Position numbers and translations under genes: made by a program. From assembly GCF_001904725.1 (NCBI RefSeq), contig NZ_MRCE01000041.1, positions 1-56,146 of the forward strand: a DNA stretch of 56,146 nucleotides, read 5' to 3'. The stretch comes from Phormidium ambiguum IAM M-71 (GTDB taxonomy: Bacteria > Cyanobacteriota > Cyanobacteriia > Cyanobacteriales > Aerosakkonemataceae). The stretch's first letter is position 1; the number at the start of each line of letters is the position of its first letter. The notes beneath the pieces are model-generated. The model worked only from the letters and a program-made list of their open reading frames with translations. It was not told the origin of the DNA and made no database searches. This document shows positions 41,347 through 50,193 of this stretch, one piece after another.

Positions 41347-41466
41347 TGTCAATTCTCTATATAGAGGCGAGATATCATCAACCCCCTGTAGTCCCCCTAC
41401 CCTTGCTATAGGCTACGGGGACTACAGGGGGCGATCGATCTGTAGCAAACATTCAAAGAATTGATA
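41347..41466. mobile_element. MITE-like inverted-repeat element, copy 2
   Basis: 120 bp with terminal repeats TGTCAATTCTCT/AAAGAATTGATA, flanked by TAA at 41344-41346 and 41467-41469. By eye most of its length matches the reverse complement of copy 1, including ATATAGAGGCGAGATAT, CCCCCTGTAGTCCCCC and TCTGTAGCAAACATTCA. Its right end supplies the last codons and stop of the SpoIIE-type gene. Confidence 0.88.
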
Positions 41467-43339
41467 TAATTTCTTGAACACTTGCTTCTGAAACTTCACT
41501 TTGTCGCTTGAATACTAGCAATGTAATGTCATCAAATACTTTTTGCGTGCCAATATGTTGCTGTACATCTTCAATGACTGCTTGCTTGATTTCATTAGCG
41601 GAAAGATGCCAGTTTTTGGCGATCGCATCACACAATCGATCCAATCCATATTGCTTGTTGTTGATATCCATTGCTTCAGTAATACCATCGGTGTAAAGGA
41701 CAATTCCATCTTCTAGGTCTAACTCTACAATCGTATGGTTAATAAACTCTGTAATATCATTATCTAGACCAATGGGAAATCCTAGATCGATCGTGTCTAT
41801 GCGTTCAATATATCCTCCATTTCTAACAACAATAGTTTCCTCATGTTGACCGCTAATACTAACTTTGCCATCGGCATAATTTAACACTACCAAAGACAAA
41901 TTTTTATAGGAATTCATCCGTTGCACATTTTTGTAAATTATGCGATTTAGGGTAGCTAAAAACCGTACCGGGTCATTTTCCCGAATCTCTTTGAGGGTAC
42001 GCACTGCTGTTTGCGCCATCAGCATCAGAATGCCGCTTTCTAATCCATGTCCAGTGACATCTCCCATGCCGATTGTGACTACGCCATCAATCTGCAATAC
42101 ATCGTAGTAGTCGCCACCCACCTCATCAGCAGGTTGCATAAATCCGGCAATATCCAATCCTTTAATCTCTAGTTCTTCCGGTTTGGGCAAAATCATTTGC
42201 TGCATTTGCTTCAAAATACCCAGTTCTGCGCCCATACGGAGGTTTTCGCTTTTCAGTTTTTCGTTGAGAACGCTAATTTTTGCGTTAGCTTGGGTGATTT
42301 CGGCAGTACGTTCGGCAACCCGAATTTCCAGTTCCTCATTTTTGGTTTGCAATGATGTGGCGTAGTTGCGGATTTCAATTACCATCGCATTGAAGGCATC
42401 GGCTAAAAGTCCCCATTCATCGTTACTTTTTAAATCCAGGGTGGTGCTAAAGTCACGATTTCGGACTTTTTCTGCTCCTTGGCGCAATTTTGCTATTGGA
42501 TGACTGAGCCATTGAGCAACTAAAATCGATATGGCAATGGAGAGCAGCGCACTTGCGCCAACCACTGCAAAGCAAATGTAGCGTAAGTTTCGCAGTTTGT
42601 TAGCTTCACTGGTAACTTCAAGATCTACACCTAATACTGCAATTACATCTCCGTTACGGTCTTTAATGGGAATTGCCGCTGTCATCCAGGTGCCAAAGTC
42701 ATCTTTGTAAAAGTCTCGGCTAACTGTGGATTCTCCCGAAAACGCTTTTAAATATAAAGGATTGGGAGGATTGAAGAGATTACCAATGGGGTTTCCCGGC
42801 CAGTCTCCTAATGGTTTATATAATGAGTCAGCAATAAATTTGACAGCTTGAGAGGCTTGGGGAACCCGAACAAATAAATAGCTGGATACAACTGAGGGGT
42901 CTGGAACTCCTTTAGGTTGCTGTTCTAGGTAAGGCTGGAAGGGCGTTACCTGCTGCCGACTTGCTTGATTAATCCGTCTGAGGAGTTGTACAGTCTGTTG
43001 AAAGTCTTGAGATTGCATGAGTTTCTCTGCCGTTGCATCCGGGAGGCTAGGGGCGTAACCTCCAGTTTTAAGTGTTTGCACGATCGGTAAAACAGGAAGA
43101 GATTTTTGTTCAGATTCAGCAATTAATCGTTTAATTTGTTCTCTGGCGGTTTCATTGAAAAGAAACGATCCGGTATGACCGACATTTTTGAGACGTTCGC
43201 CAATTTGATGCAGCACAATCCGGTAGGTTGTGGTGTAAAAAAAGTAAAGGCTGATGCTGGTGATGCCAACTGCGATTGTAGAGATCGCTACAGCTAATTT
43301 AATCCTAAATGGAACTTGAATATAGTGAGATTTTGCCAT
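41453..43339 (-). CDS. Membrane sensor phosphatase: extracytoplasmic sensor, HAMP, SpoIIE/PP2C
   Basis: A 628-residue RsbU-like protein. TM1 is at about 14-36, an extracytoplasmic sensor domain covers 37-252 (Cache-like, with WMTAAIPIKDRNGDVIAVLGVDL), TM2 is 253-277, HAMP 278-330 and a coiled coil 330-385. The PP2C/SpoIIE phosphatase follows (393-615) with VGGDYYDV, MGDVTGHG, LYTDGITEA and DDITLLVF, which carry the metal-binding Asp residues. It would dephosphorylate an anti-sigma antagonist or similar protein upon an outside signal; no such partner is adjacent. Its last codons (SIL, stop) come from the inserted element, so the native C-terminus has been changed slightly. Confidence 0.88.
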   Translation of the reverse strand: MAKSHYIQVPFRIKLAVAISTIAVGITSISLYFFYTTTYRIVLHQIGERLKNVGHTGSFLFNETAREQIKRLIAESEQKSLPVLPIVQTLKTGGYAPSLPDATAEKLMQSQDFQQTVQLLRRINQASRQQVTPFQPYLEQQPKGVPDPSVVSSYLFVRVPQASQAVKFIADSLYKPLGDWPGNPIGNLFNPPNPLYLKAFSGESTVSRDFYKDDFGTWMTAAIPIKDRNGDVIAVLGVDLEVTSEANKLRNLRYICFAVVGASALLSIAISILVAQWLSHPIAKLRQGAEKVRNRDFSTTLDLKSNDEWGLLADAFNAMVIEIRNYATSLQTKNEELEIRVAERTAEITQANAKISVLNEKLKSENLRMGAELGILKQMQQMILPKPEELEIKGLDIAGFMQPADEVGGDYYDVLQIDGVVTIGMGDVTGHGLESGILMLMAQTAVRTLKEIRENDPVRFLATLNRIIYKNVQRMNSYKNLSLVVLNYADGKVSISGQHEETIVVRNGGYIERIDTIDLGFPIGLDNDITEFINHTIVELDLEDGIVLYTDGITEAMDINNKQYGLDRLCDAIAKNWHLSANEIKQAVIEDVQQHIGTQKVFDDITLLVFKRQSEVSEASVQEIISIL

Positions 43340-43814
43340 AGGTTTAAAAAAGAGCGCGTTAACAACAGTTGTCTGATTAACGCAAGTTATTAGTTATATT
43401 TTGTCGGGTAAATCAGAACCTTAAATTTAGTTTGACTCGCGCAAAATTTGAGAGTCTGATGCACCCTCCAGACTATAAAAAGTAAATTAGCGATCGCACT
43501 TTTAATTGAACTGCAAAGGACGCAAAAGAGAAGAGAGCGATCGACTTTTTTCAATCATAATCCGTAATTTGACAATTATACTATAAATTATGATGCCACG
43601 ACAAAATATAAATGTGATTCGCACTGATATAAGGTATGAATAATCAAAGGTTTCGCAAAAAATAATTTAATTTTTTCGTTGTGAGGATTGCTTTTTATTA
43701 ATTTTAATACATTCACCACACTCCTATAATCGCTAATTTCAAGGTTTGATAACAACAAAAAAATTAGATAGTCTATGATTAGTGGTAGGTAAAACTTAAC
43801 TCTGAGGATAGTTT
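43340..43814. other. Divergent intergenic region
   Basis: 475 bp, AT-rich, between the phosphatase and DUF4870 genes. It holds two HIP1-type sites and a TTGACA (43569-43574), but no -10 at good spacing. I see no ORF, repeat or strong hairpin. Confidence 0.5.
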
Positions 43815-44150
43815 ATGAAGAACAGAGATCAGAGAAAAATTTTATCGATGCTATGTCATGGCTCGGTGTTTTTTAGTTTTCTGATTGTGTCAATTGCTAT
43901 ACCAATTGCTATTTTGTTACTCTATGAAGATCCCATTGTGCTAGAGAATGCTAAAGAATCTCTAAATTTTCACATTAATCTGTATTTGTGTGCGATCGCA
44001 TTTTTCTTCCTAGTTTTTATGTTAATTGGTATTCCGCTGTTGTTCCTTTTGGCGATCGCTAGTTTCGTCATGCCTATTATCGCTATCATGAAAGTCCATC
44101 ATAATCCAAAGCGTCCCTATTACTATCCATTTATTATTCGCTTAGTGTAG
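43815..44150 (+). CDS. DUF4870 family membrane protein
   Basis: A 111-residue protein with three hydrophobic helices (about 14-36, 52-73 and 75-92). The pattern LSMLCHGSVFF, then NAKESLNFHINLYL, then PIIAIMKVHHN fits DUF4870 (Tic20-like small membrane proteins). Function unknown. It has an AGGA-type ribosome site before the ATG. Confidence 0.75.
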   Translation: MKNRDQRKILSMLCHGSVFFSFLIVSIAIPIAILLLYEDPIVLENAKESLNFHINLYLCAIAFFFLVFMLIGIPLLFLLAIASFVMPIIAIMKVHHNPKRPYYYPFIIRLV

Positions 44151-44225
44151 TGTAGCTATAGATTTATTACTCTACGGCCAGTAGAATATGTAACAACAAA
44201 TCTATAGTAAAATTTGGTGCTATTT

Positions 44226-45248
44226 ATGGAAACAAGTCCCAAAATTGCCGGAATTTATGAGGTATGTATCGGAGTAGAAGATGCTATGCCTTTGATTCAA
44301 TATTGGGGACAATTTGGATATGCGATCGGACAAACTGGAGAATTATCAGCAGAAAAAGTTTATAACTTATATGGTGTTAATTCTAAGTTACGTTCCTTTC
44401 GCTTATTTCATCAAGACTCAGATCATGGTTTAGTGCGTTTAATGTTGTGGGAAAAACCAATAAATGAAGGGTTAAAACTCACATCAATGAAAGCAAAAGG
44501 CAACCGTTGGACAACTACATTAACGGCTGATGTAATGAACATTTTAAATCACACTGAAGAAGCAATAAAAGCAGGTTTACCAGTTAAATATACTTTTCCT
44601 TATTGGGAAATCATCTATAACAAAGATAAACAAATTCGCCCTTTTATCGATCCACCTGTCGGAGTTAGAGAAATGTTGTTACTGCAACCTTTAACCCGAC
44701 AAGTTGTGTTTCAACGTTTTAATTATTCCTTGCCAAATTACGGAAAGATTAACGAAAATTCGTCTTTTAAAGCTAGCCAAATTACGCATTTGGGAATAAT
44801 TGTTCAGGATGATAGTAAAGAAATTCTGCGATTTTATGAAGAAACATTAGGTTTGCTGCGGGTAAGAGATGATGTAGAAACTACTTATGAGAGTTCGGAA
44901 GCGGGAAGGGAATTCTTTGATTTACAACCAGAAGAAAAGTTTATAGTTACAGCTTTTGACGATCCTCGTTCTTCTACTACTGATTTTAAAGCTGCGCGAT
45001 CGGGAAGACTTTATATTGTGAGATTTCCTGAATCTGTGAGTTTGGAGAGTTGCTTTGAGCGATCGCAACCAGGATGTTTAGGAATGTCTTTATATACTTA
45101 TAAAGTGAGTGACATTGAAGATTATTTCCTACGAGTTAAAAAAAGTAATGCCAAAAGATTTTCGGAAATAGAAGTTAATGAATTTGGGGAAAAAAGCTTT
45201 TCTTTTGTTGCCCCAGATGGTTATTTTTGGACTTTGATCGGAAAATAA
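44226..45248 (+). CDS. VOC (glyoxalase/bleomycin-resistance fold) family protein
   Basis: A 340-residue protein made of two VOC-type halves. The frame is open from a TTG at 44214, but ATG 44226 is preferred. The N-half (AGIYEVCIGVEDAMPLIQYWGQFGY) and the C-half (ITHLGIIVQDDSKEILRFYEETLGL, then FSFVAPDGYFWTLIG) each begin with the typical strand-helix unit. VOC proteins bind divalent metals and act on small molecules; His (THLGI) and Glu residues are available, but the substrate is unknown. A secreted-protein gene follows 19 bp downstream. Confidence 0.8.
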   Translation: METSPKIAGIYEVCIGVEDAMPLIQYWGQFGYAIGQTGELSAEKVYNLYGVNSKLRSFRLFHQDSDHGLVRLMLWEKPINEGLKLTSMKAKGNRWTTTLTADVMNILNHTEEAIKAGLPVKYTFPYWEIIYNKDKQIRPFIDPPVGVREMLLLQPLTRQVVFQRFNYSLPNYGKINENSSFKASQITHLGIIVQDDSKEILRFYEETLGLLRVRDDVETTYESSEAGREFFDLQPEEKFIVTAFDDPRSSTTDFKAARSGRLYIVRFPESVSLESCFERSQPGCLGMSLYTYKVSDIEDYFLRVKKSNAKRFSEIEVNEFGEKSFSFVAPDGYFWTLIGK

Positions 45249-45267
45249 TTTATGTGAAGGATTTTTT

Positions 45268-45819
45268 ATGTTTAGCAGAATCAATAGTTCGATCTTGGTA
45301 ACAAGTTTAATTATAGTTCTTTGCTTGAGTAATTTAGTAAACGCCCAAGCCAAATTAAGCGAACAATCAAAAGTATTTATCAATGGAATCGGACCGATCA
45401 AAGTAGGAATGACGGTTAATCAAGCATCACAAGCAGCAGGAATTAAGTTAGTTCAAATCCAAAGTGGAGGTGAAGAAGGTGGTTGTTTATATTTTCGACC
45501 ACAAAGCCAACCAAAAGGTATCAGTTTTATGGTAACTGATAATCGAATTGCTAGAATTGACATTCATGAAAACAAACGAATTACTACAGGAAAAGGCGCG
45601 AAAATTGGAGATACGGAAACTAGAATTAAGTCACTTTATCCAGGAAAAATACAAGTAACGCCTCATGAATATGTCCAAAAAGGTCATTATTTAACTTTCG
45701 TTCCCAAAGATAATGCTGATAAAAATTATCGTTTATTGTTTGAAACTAATGGAACTCGCGTTACTCAATACCGATCTGGTAAACTTCCAGAAGTTGAATT
45801 TACAGAAGGTTGTGTTTAG
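45268..45819 (+). CDS. Secreted protein of unknown function
   Basis: A 183-residue protein with a signal peptide (SSILVTSLIIVLCLSNLVNAQA). The mature part begins with VFINGIGPIKVGMTVNQASQAAGI, a strand-turn-helix that resembles BamE/SmpA-like domains, and has two Cys (in GGCLYFRP and at the end, EGCV) that may form a disulfide. I know similar proteins only as hypothetical. It is likely cotranscribed with the VOC gene. Confidence 0.65.
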   Translation: MFSRINSSILVTSLIIVLCLSNLVNAQAKLSEQSKVFINGIGPIKVGMTVNQASQAAGIKLVQIQSGGEEGGCLYFRPQSQPKGISFMVTDNRIARIDIHENKRITTGKGAKIGDTETRIKSLYPGKIQVTPHEYVQKGHYLTFVPKDNADKNYRLLFETNGTRVTQYRSGKLPEVEFTEGCV

Positions 45820-45836
45820 TTGAGGAAAGTACAAGT

Positions 45837-46229
45837 TTAATCGATGCGATATCGGATGATTTTTCGGATTTGATCGAGAGGTAAGTTAAGTTCTTGCGCG
45901 ATCGCTTTTTCGATATCGACAAATTCGGTTACTGGGTATTGAAATTCTAGTTCTTTTAAAGATGAACCTGCGGTTTTTACGGTAACTTCTGTATTCTTGT
46001 TTCGTCGATCGATCTCTGCATCGATCGCTAAAACGGTAAATGCTAAACTTACCTCAGCTTTTTGTATTTGTTTAGTATCTAACTCAGTTTTGATGTTATA
46101 ACTTTGACTCAAAACGGTACTATTCACCCATTGCGTACCATACCAAACACCCACCGTGATTAACAGCAGAGGTAGCCAAAATTCTAACGATTTTTTAGCC
46201 AAACGAATCAGCCAGCGCAGGTATACCAT
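45837..46229 (-). CDS. Membrane-anchored hypothetical protein
   Basis: A 130-residue protein with one helix near the N-terminus (SLEFWLPLLLITVGVWYGTQWV) and a hydrophilic extracytoplasmic part rich in Lys, Glu and Thr. The C-terminus (IEKAIAQELNLPLDQIRKIIRYRID) looks like a small helical unit. Not recognised. It converges with the secreted-protein gene (17 bp apart) and diverges from the response-regulator gene. Confidence 0.6.
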   Translation of the reverse strand: MVYLRWLIRLAKKSLEFWLPLLLITVGVWYGTQWVNSTVLSQSYNIKTELDTKQIQKAEVSLAFTVLAIDAEIDRRNKNTEVTVKTAGSSLKELEFQYPVTEFVDIEKAIAQELNLPLDQIRKIIRYRID

Positions 46230-46286
46230 AAGCGGTAAAATCTTTAATTAAAAGCATGAATGTATTTTAAATTAAGTGGTTGGCGG

Positions 46287-46973
46287 ATGAAAATTATCTT
46301 TGTAGAAGATGATTCAATACTGTTAGAAGCACTCTCTGCTGCTATGAATAAAGCGGGACATATTGTTGATGCTGTGGGAGATGGCGAAACAGCTAGTTGG
46401 TTACTTAGAGAACGCGAATATGATTTGTTGATTTTAGATTGGATGTTACCAAAAGTCAGCGGTGTTGATTTATGTCAACAATATCGAAAAGCAGGTAAAA
46501 CTGCGCCTGTATTATTTCTCACTGCTAAAGATGCGATTTTAGATAAAGTGACAGGATTAGATGCTGGTGCTGATGATTATTTGGTAAAACCTATCAATGT
46601 AACAGAGTTATTAGCAAGAATACGCGCTTTAGGAAGGCGTTCTCCACTTTGGCAAGGTGATATTTTAAAATTAGCAGATTTAGAATTACATCCTGCTTTA
46701 CTAATCATTAAAAGACAAGAAAAAACTACTCAGTTATCAACTAGAGAATTTCAACTAATGGAATATTTTATGCGCCATCCCCGACAAATTTTGACCCGCG
46801 ATCGAATTGAACAAGCTTTATGGGAATGGAATATGGAACCGGAAAGTAAAGCTGTTACTATTTTAGTGCATCGTCTTCGCCAAAGACTACAAGCAGTTGA
46901 TGCCGAAGATTGGTTACAAACTGTTTATGGCATGGGTTATCGATTAGCTTTTCCTGATTCACTTTTACCTTAA
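46287..46973 (+). CDS. rppA: OmpR-family response regulator, RppA-like
   Basis: A 228-residue regulator. The ATG at 46287 (MKIIFVEDDS) begins exactly at the receiver domain, so the upstream open frame is not used. Receiver residues: D8/D9, phospho-acceptor D51 (LLILDWMLP), T79 and K101 (YLVKP). A winged-helix output domain follows (STREFQLMEYFMRHPRQILTRDRIEQALW, VHRLRQRL, VYGMGYRLAF). It resembles RppA/NrsR of cyanobacteria, which answer redox or nickel signals. Its stop codon shares a base with the kinase start. Regulator identity beyond the family is not certain. Confidence 0.8.
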   Translation: MKIIFVEDDSILLEALSAAMNKAGHIVDAVGDGETASWLLREREYDLLILDWMLPKVSGVDLCQQYRKAGKTAPVLFLTAKDAILDKVTGLDAGADDYLVKPINVTELLARIRALGRRSPLWQGDILKLADLELHPALLIIKRQEKTTQLSTREFQLMEYFMRHPRQILTRDRIEQALWEWNMEPESKAVTILVHRLRQRLQAVDAEDWLQTVYGMGYRLAFPDSLLP

Positions 46974-48244
46974 TGTTTTCTCGCAGTCGGCAAAATTTAG
47001 CTCGTTGGTTTACCCTTTCAATGGGTAGCGTTTTTCTGGTATTTGTGGCGCTTTTCTATTTACGAGAAGCTCACGATCGCTTACGATTTTTCGATCGCAC
47101 ACTATTCAACATCAGTGAAATTATTGCGGCAAATGTTGAGGAAATAGTGTATCAAAACCAACGCCAAATTGACTTAGAAAATGTTCCAATATTAGGAAGT
47201 GATGCCATCCGATTGGATAAAGAAGTTTTGTTTGCTCGTTGGTACAATCCTGAAAAACAATTATTGCAGTTTATCGGGCCAATTCCTCAAACAACATTAA
47301 ATAGTAAATTGGGATTTGAAACTATTTATGGCGAGGGATCTGATAATTATTCAGGAAAATTACGTCAACTTACTTTGCCAGTGTATCAAGAAGGAAAACT
47401 TTTAGGATATTTGCAAATTGCGGCTTCTTTAGCACCTGTGGAAATACCTTTACAACAGTTACAAATATTTTTAGTTATTGTTGTTCCTTGTATGTTATTA
47501 ACTATTGCTTTAATAGGTTGGTTTTTGGGTGGTGCCGCCATGCAACCAATCCGGCAATCCTATCAACAATTACAACAATTTACGGCTGATGCTGCTCACG
47601 AATTACGCGCACCTTTAGCCGGAATTGTGAGTAATGCACAAGTAGGATTGATGGAACCGATCGATCCGCAAGAACAAACTTCTCGACTGCAAACTATTGC
47701 CAAAGTTGCTGAATCAATGGGTGTTTTACTGGGACATTTATTGTTTCTCGCTAGAAATGAGGGAAAACTGCCTCCAGAAGCACTTCGTTCTACAGATTTG
47801 GTGAATTTGTTGCAACCTATTGTAGAAGAATATCGGCAACAAACCGCGACCAAAAATTTAACATTTACTGCTAATTTACCCGATCGCCCTTTAATTTTAA
47901 AAGTAGAACCCGATTTAATTCGTCAAGCAATTATCAACCTTTTAAGTAATGCTTGCCGATACACTTTATCTGGGGGAAAAATTGAACTGACAATAATTTC
48001 TCAACCTCGATGGGTGATAATTCAAGTTAAAGATACAGGTATTGGGATTGGGGAAGAAGATTTGCAGCGGATTTTCGATCGCTTTTATCGAGTAGATAAA
48101 GTACGAACATATCAAACCGGAGGATTTGGATTAGGTTTAGCAATTACTCATCAAATTATCGCCGCGCACAATGGACAAATTTCTGTTAAAAGCACTTTAG
48201 GCAAAGGTTCAACTTTTGAAATTCGCTTGCCAATTTCTCATTGA
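46973..48244 (+). CDS. rppB: Sensor histidine kinase, RppB-like
   Basis: A 423-residue kinase. TM1 is at about 14-30, an extracytoplasmic sensor at 31-160 and TM2 at 163-186. The HisKA domain has the phospho-acceptor H209 in FTADAAHELRAPLAGI. The ATPase domain has the N-box NLLSNACRYT, G1 DTGIGIGEED, the F-box FDRFYRVDK and G2 GFGLGLAI. Its start codon overlaps the stop of the regulator gene (TAATG). The regulator-kinase order and sequence resemble RppA/RppB, a redox-responsive pair in Synechocystis. A small secreted protein is encoded next and may be a target. Confidence 0.85.
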   Translation: MFSRSRQNLARWFTLSMGSVFLVFVALFYLREAHDRLRFFDRTLFNISEIIAANVEEIVYQNQRQIDLENVPILGSDAIRLDKEVLFARWYNPEKQLLQFIGPIPQTTLNSKLGFETIYGEGSDNYSGKLRQLTLPVYQEGKLLGYLQIAASLAPVEIPLQQLQIFLVIVVPCMLLTIALIGWFLGGAAMQPIRQSYQQLQQFTADAAHELRAPLAGIVSNAQVGLMEPIDPQEQTSRLQTIAKVAESMGVLLGHLLFLARNEGKLPPEALRSTDLVNLLQPIVEEYRQQTATKNLTFTANLPDRPLILKVEPDLIRQAIINLLSNACRYTLSGGKIELTIISQPRWVIIQVKDTGIGIGEEDLQRIFDRFYRVDKVRTYQTGGFGLGLAITHQIIAAHNGQISVKSTLGKGSTFEIRLPISH

Positions 48245-48385
48245 AATATTCTTGTTACTTTTATCTGTTAATCTCATCACAGAAGCTAGAAAGCAGAGGG
48301 CAGAAGAAAAAAAGAAGGTGAACGGGTAATGCGATCGTTATCTCCCCTGTCCTCTGCTTCCTTAATTAATAGATGGGAGGTTTTT

Positions 48386-48712
48386 ATGAAGAAAATTGTT
48401 TTTGGAATAGTTGCTTTAACAGGTGTTTTAGGTGCGGCATCAATTGCGATCGCACAAAACGAAATTCGCTACCCACATAACAATAACAATATGACTATTA
48501 CCGGGAAAATTGTCCAAATAGGAGATGAGAAATTTCTCTTAGAAAGTGGTACAGAGCAATTTTTAATAGATGCAGATAACCTTAATTTACGCACAGCAAA
48601 TTTACGAGAAGGTGAAACTGTCACTGTCAATATTAAATCAGATGATGATGACTTTGAAGCCATTAGTATTACTCGTGATAATAGAAAGGTAATTTATATT
48701 TTTGATGATTAA
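48386..48712 (+). CDS. Small secreted OB-fold-like protein
   Basis: A 108-residue protein. ATG 48386 follows a GGGAGG site by 5 bp; the upstream open frame is not used. Signal peptide: KKIVFGIVALTGVLGAASIAIAQ. The mature 85 residues are strand-rich with an Asn run (HNNNNM), TITGKIVQIGDEKFLLESG, LREGETVTVNIKSDDDDFEAISI, and could form a small OB-type barrel like DUF5666 or YgiW/YdeI proteins. The DDDD patch could bind cations. It lies 141 bp after the kinase gene and may be controlled by that system. The region between (48245-48385) contains degenerate GCAGAGGGCAGAAG repeat DNA. Confidence 0.6.
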   Translation: MKKIVFGIVALTGVLGAASIAIAQNEIRYPHNNNNMTITGKIVQIGDEKFLLESGTEQFLIDADNLNLRTANLREGETVTVNIKSDDDDFEAISITRDNRKVIYIFDD

Positions 48713-48894
48713 TCATCGGGGAAATTTACTAACAATAAAACAAGCAGAATTTTGCGATTAGATCGAGGAGAAATCCCTACACTGACGCGACAATTAGGGA
48801 AACTTAAAACTCGGTCTTTTTCCCCCTTGGGGAAGGGGTGAGGAACATTTTAATTAACTGATATTACTCAGGAAGCTAGGTTAAAAATTTTGAA

Positions 48895-50193
48895 ATGAGA
48901 ATGTTATCTGTTGGTGTATTGATAGATCTCTGGTGGCGATCGGAAGCTGGAGGTCATGTAAAATGTTGGGAAAGGTTTGCAGAAGCGGCAATTTCATTTA
49001 ACAACCAAATCGATCTAACTCTGTATTTTCTAGGTGCAAAAAACCAAGTCATTCATTTAACTAAAAATGTTCGATATAGCATTCATTCGCCAATTTTTGG
49101 CACGCAATGTTTGACTTTTTTAGATGAAATGACAGAACATACTGACTTGGCACCCATAAATCCTTGGTTGTTTTCTCATTTACGAAAACATGATATTTTG
49201 CACGTTACTCATCCACTATTTACATTAAGTCAAACAGCCAGAATTTTAGCAAAATATTCGCACAAGTTTTTGATTGCTTCTCTGCACACTGATGTTCCCA
49301 ATTATAGCCAAATTTATACAGCTGATGTTGTGCGTCGAATGTTTGGCAATGGATGTTTAAGTCGGATTTTGTTAGAAAAGTTGCAGGTAGATCGCCGTAC
49401 TAAAGATTCGTCAATTGGTAAGTTAGAACATTATTTAACTCAGTGCGATCGCGTTTTAGTTTCTCAACCCAATGACTACGAAAAAGTTGCAGAAATTTTG
49501 CCAAAAAATCGAATTTCCTATTTACGCCGAGGAATTAATCGCCAGCTTTTTCATCCCGGAAAACGCGATCGGACTAAACTAAAATATTTTTATGACATCG
49601 CGCCTGAGAATTTTCTATTACTATTTGTTGGACGGTTAGATTCCTGTAAAAATGTCCAAACATTTGCCCAAGCTGTGAAAATTTTACTAGACTGGAATTA
49701 TCCAGTTCATGCACTAATGGCTGGACAAGGAAACAGTGCTAAACAAATCAAAGATTTACTCGGTTCATCTGTTACTCTTCCAGGGGTTTTACCGCAATCA
49801 ATTCTTGCTTGGTTGTATGCTAGTGCGGACTTATTTGTGTTTCCTTCAAATACAGAGATTTACAGCAATGCAGTGATGGAAGCAAAAGCTTCAGGACTTC
49901 CGGTTTTAGTTTCGACAAAAGGCGGAACAGCACAACAAATTAATCAATCTGGTAAGGATGGTTTATTAATTAATCAGGATACACCAGAAGCTTGGGCAAA
50001 AGCGATCGCTTCCTTGATTAACGACCCAGAAAAATTACTTACCATGCAACAAGCAACTTATCAACAAAGCTTAAAACAATCTCCCACTTGGGAAACTGTT
50101 TTAGCAGAAGACCTCTTATCAGTATGGCAATCATGCAATTGCGATCGTTATTCCTCAGCTTCAGGAATCGGAAATCTTTCCCCAGCTAAATAA
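48895..50193 (+). CDS. Glycosyltransferase family 4 protein
   Basis: A 432-residue GT-B enzyme. The N-half has VLIDLWWRSEAGGHVKCWERF and VTHPLF; the C-half has FLLLFVGRLDSCKNVQTFAQA, the nucleotide-sugar site VFPSNTEIYSNAVMEAKASGLPVL (EX7E-type motif with two Glu residues) and GGTAQQI. Such retaining enzymes build polysaccharides, glycolipids or glycoproteins; acceptor unknown. The 3' end overlaps the convergent DUF1838 gene by 46 bp, so its last 15 residues may be poorly conserved. Confidence 0.85.
   Translation: MRMLSVGVLIDLWWRSEAGGHVKCWERFAEAAISFNNQIDLTLYFLGAKNQVIHLTKNVRYSIHSPIFGTQCLTFLDEMTEHTDLAPINPWLFSHLRKHDILHVTHPLFTLSQTARILAKYSHKFLIASLHTDVPNYSQIYTADVVRRMFGNGCLSRILLEKLQVDRRTKDSSIGKLEHYLTQCDRVLVSQPNDYEKVAEILPKNRISYLRRGINRQLFHPGKRDRTKLKYFYDIAPENFLLLFVGRLDSCKNVQTFAQAVKILLDWNYPVHALMAGQGNSAKQIKDLLGSSVTLPGVLPQSILAWLYASADLFVFPSNTEIYSNAVMEAKASGLPVLVSTKGGTAQQINQSGKDGLLINQDTPEAWAKAIASLINDPEKLLTMQQATYQQSLKQSPTWETVLAEDLLSVWQSCNCDRYSSASGIGNLSPAK

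Noticed and set aside
40330-41466. A transposase gene for the inverted-repeat elements
   Set aside because: None of the frames in or near the three copies encodes a DDE, HUH or serine transposase; the elements are non-autonomous.
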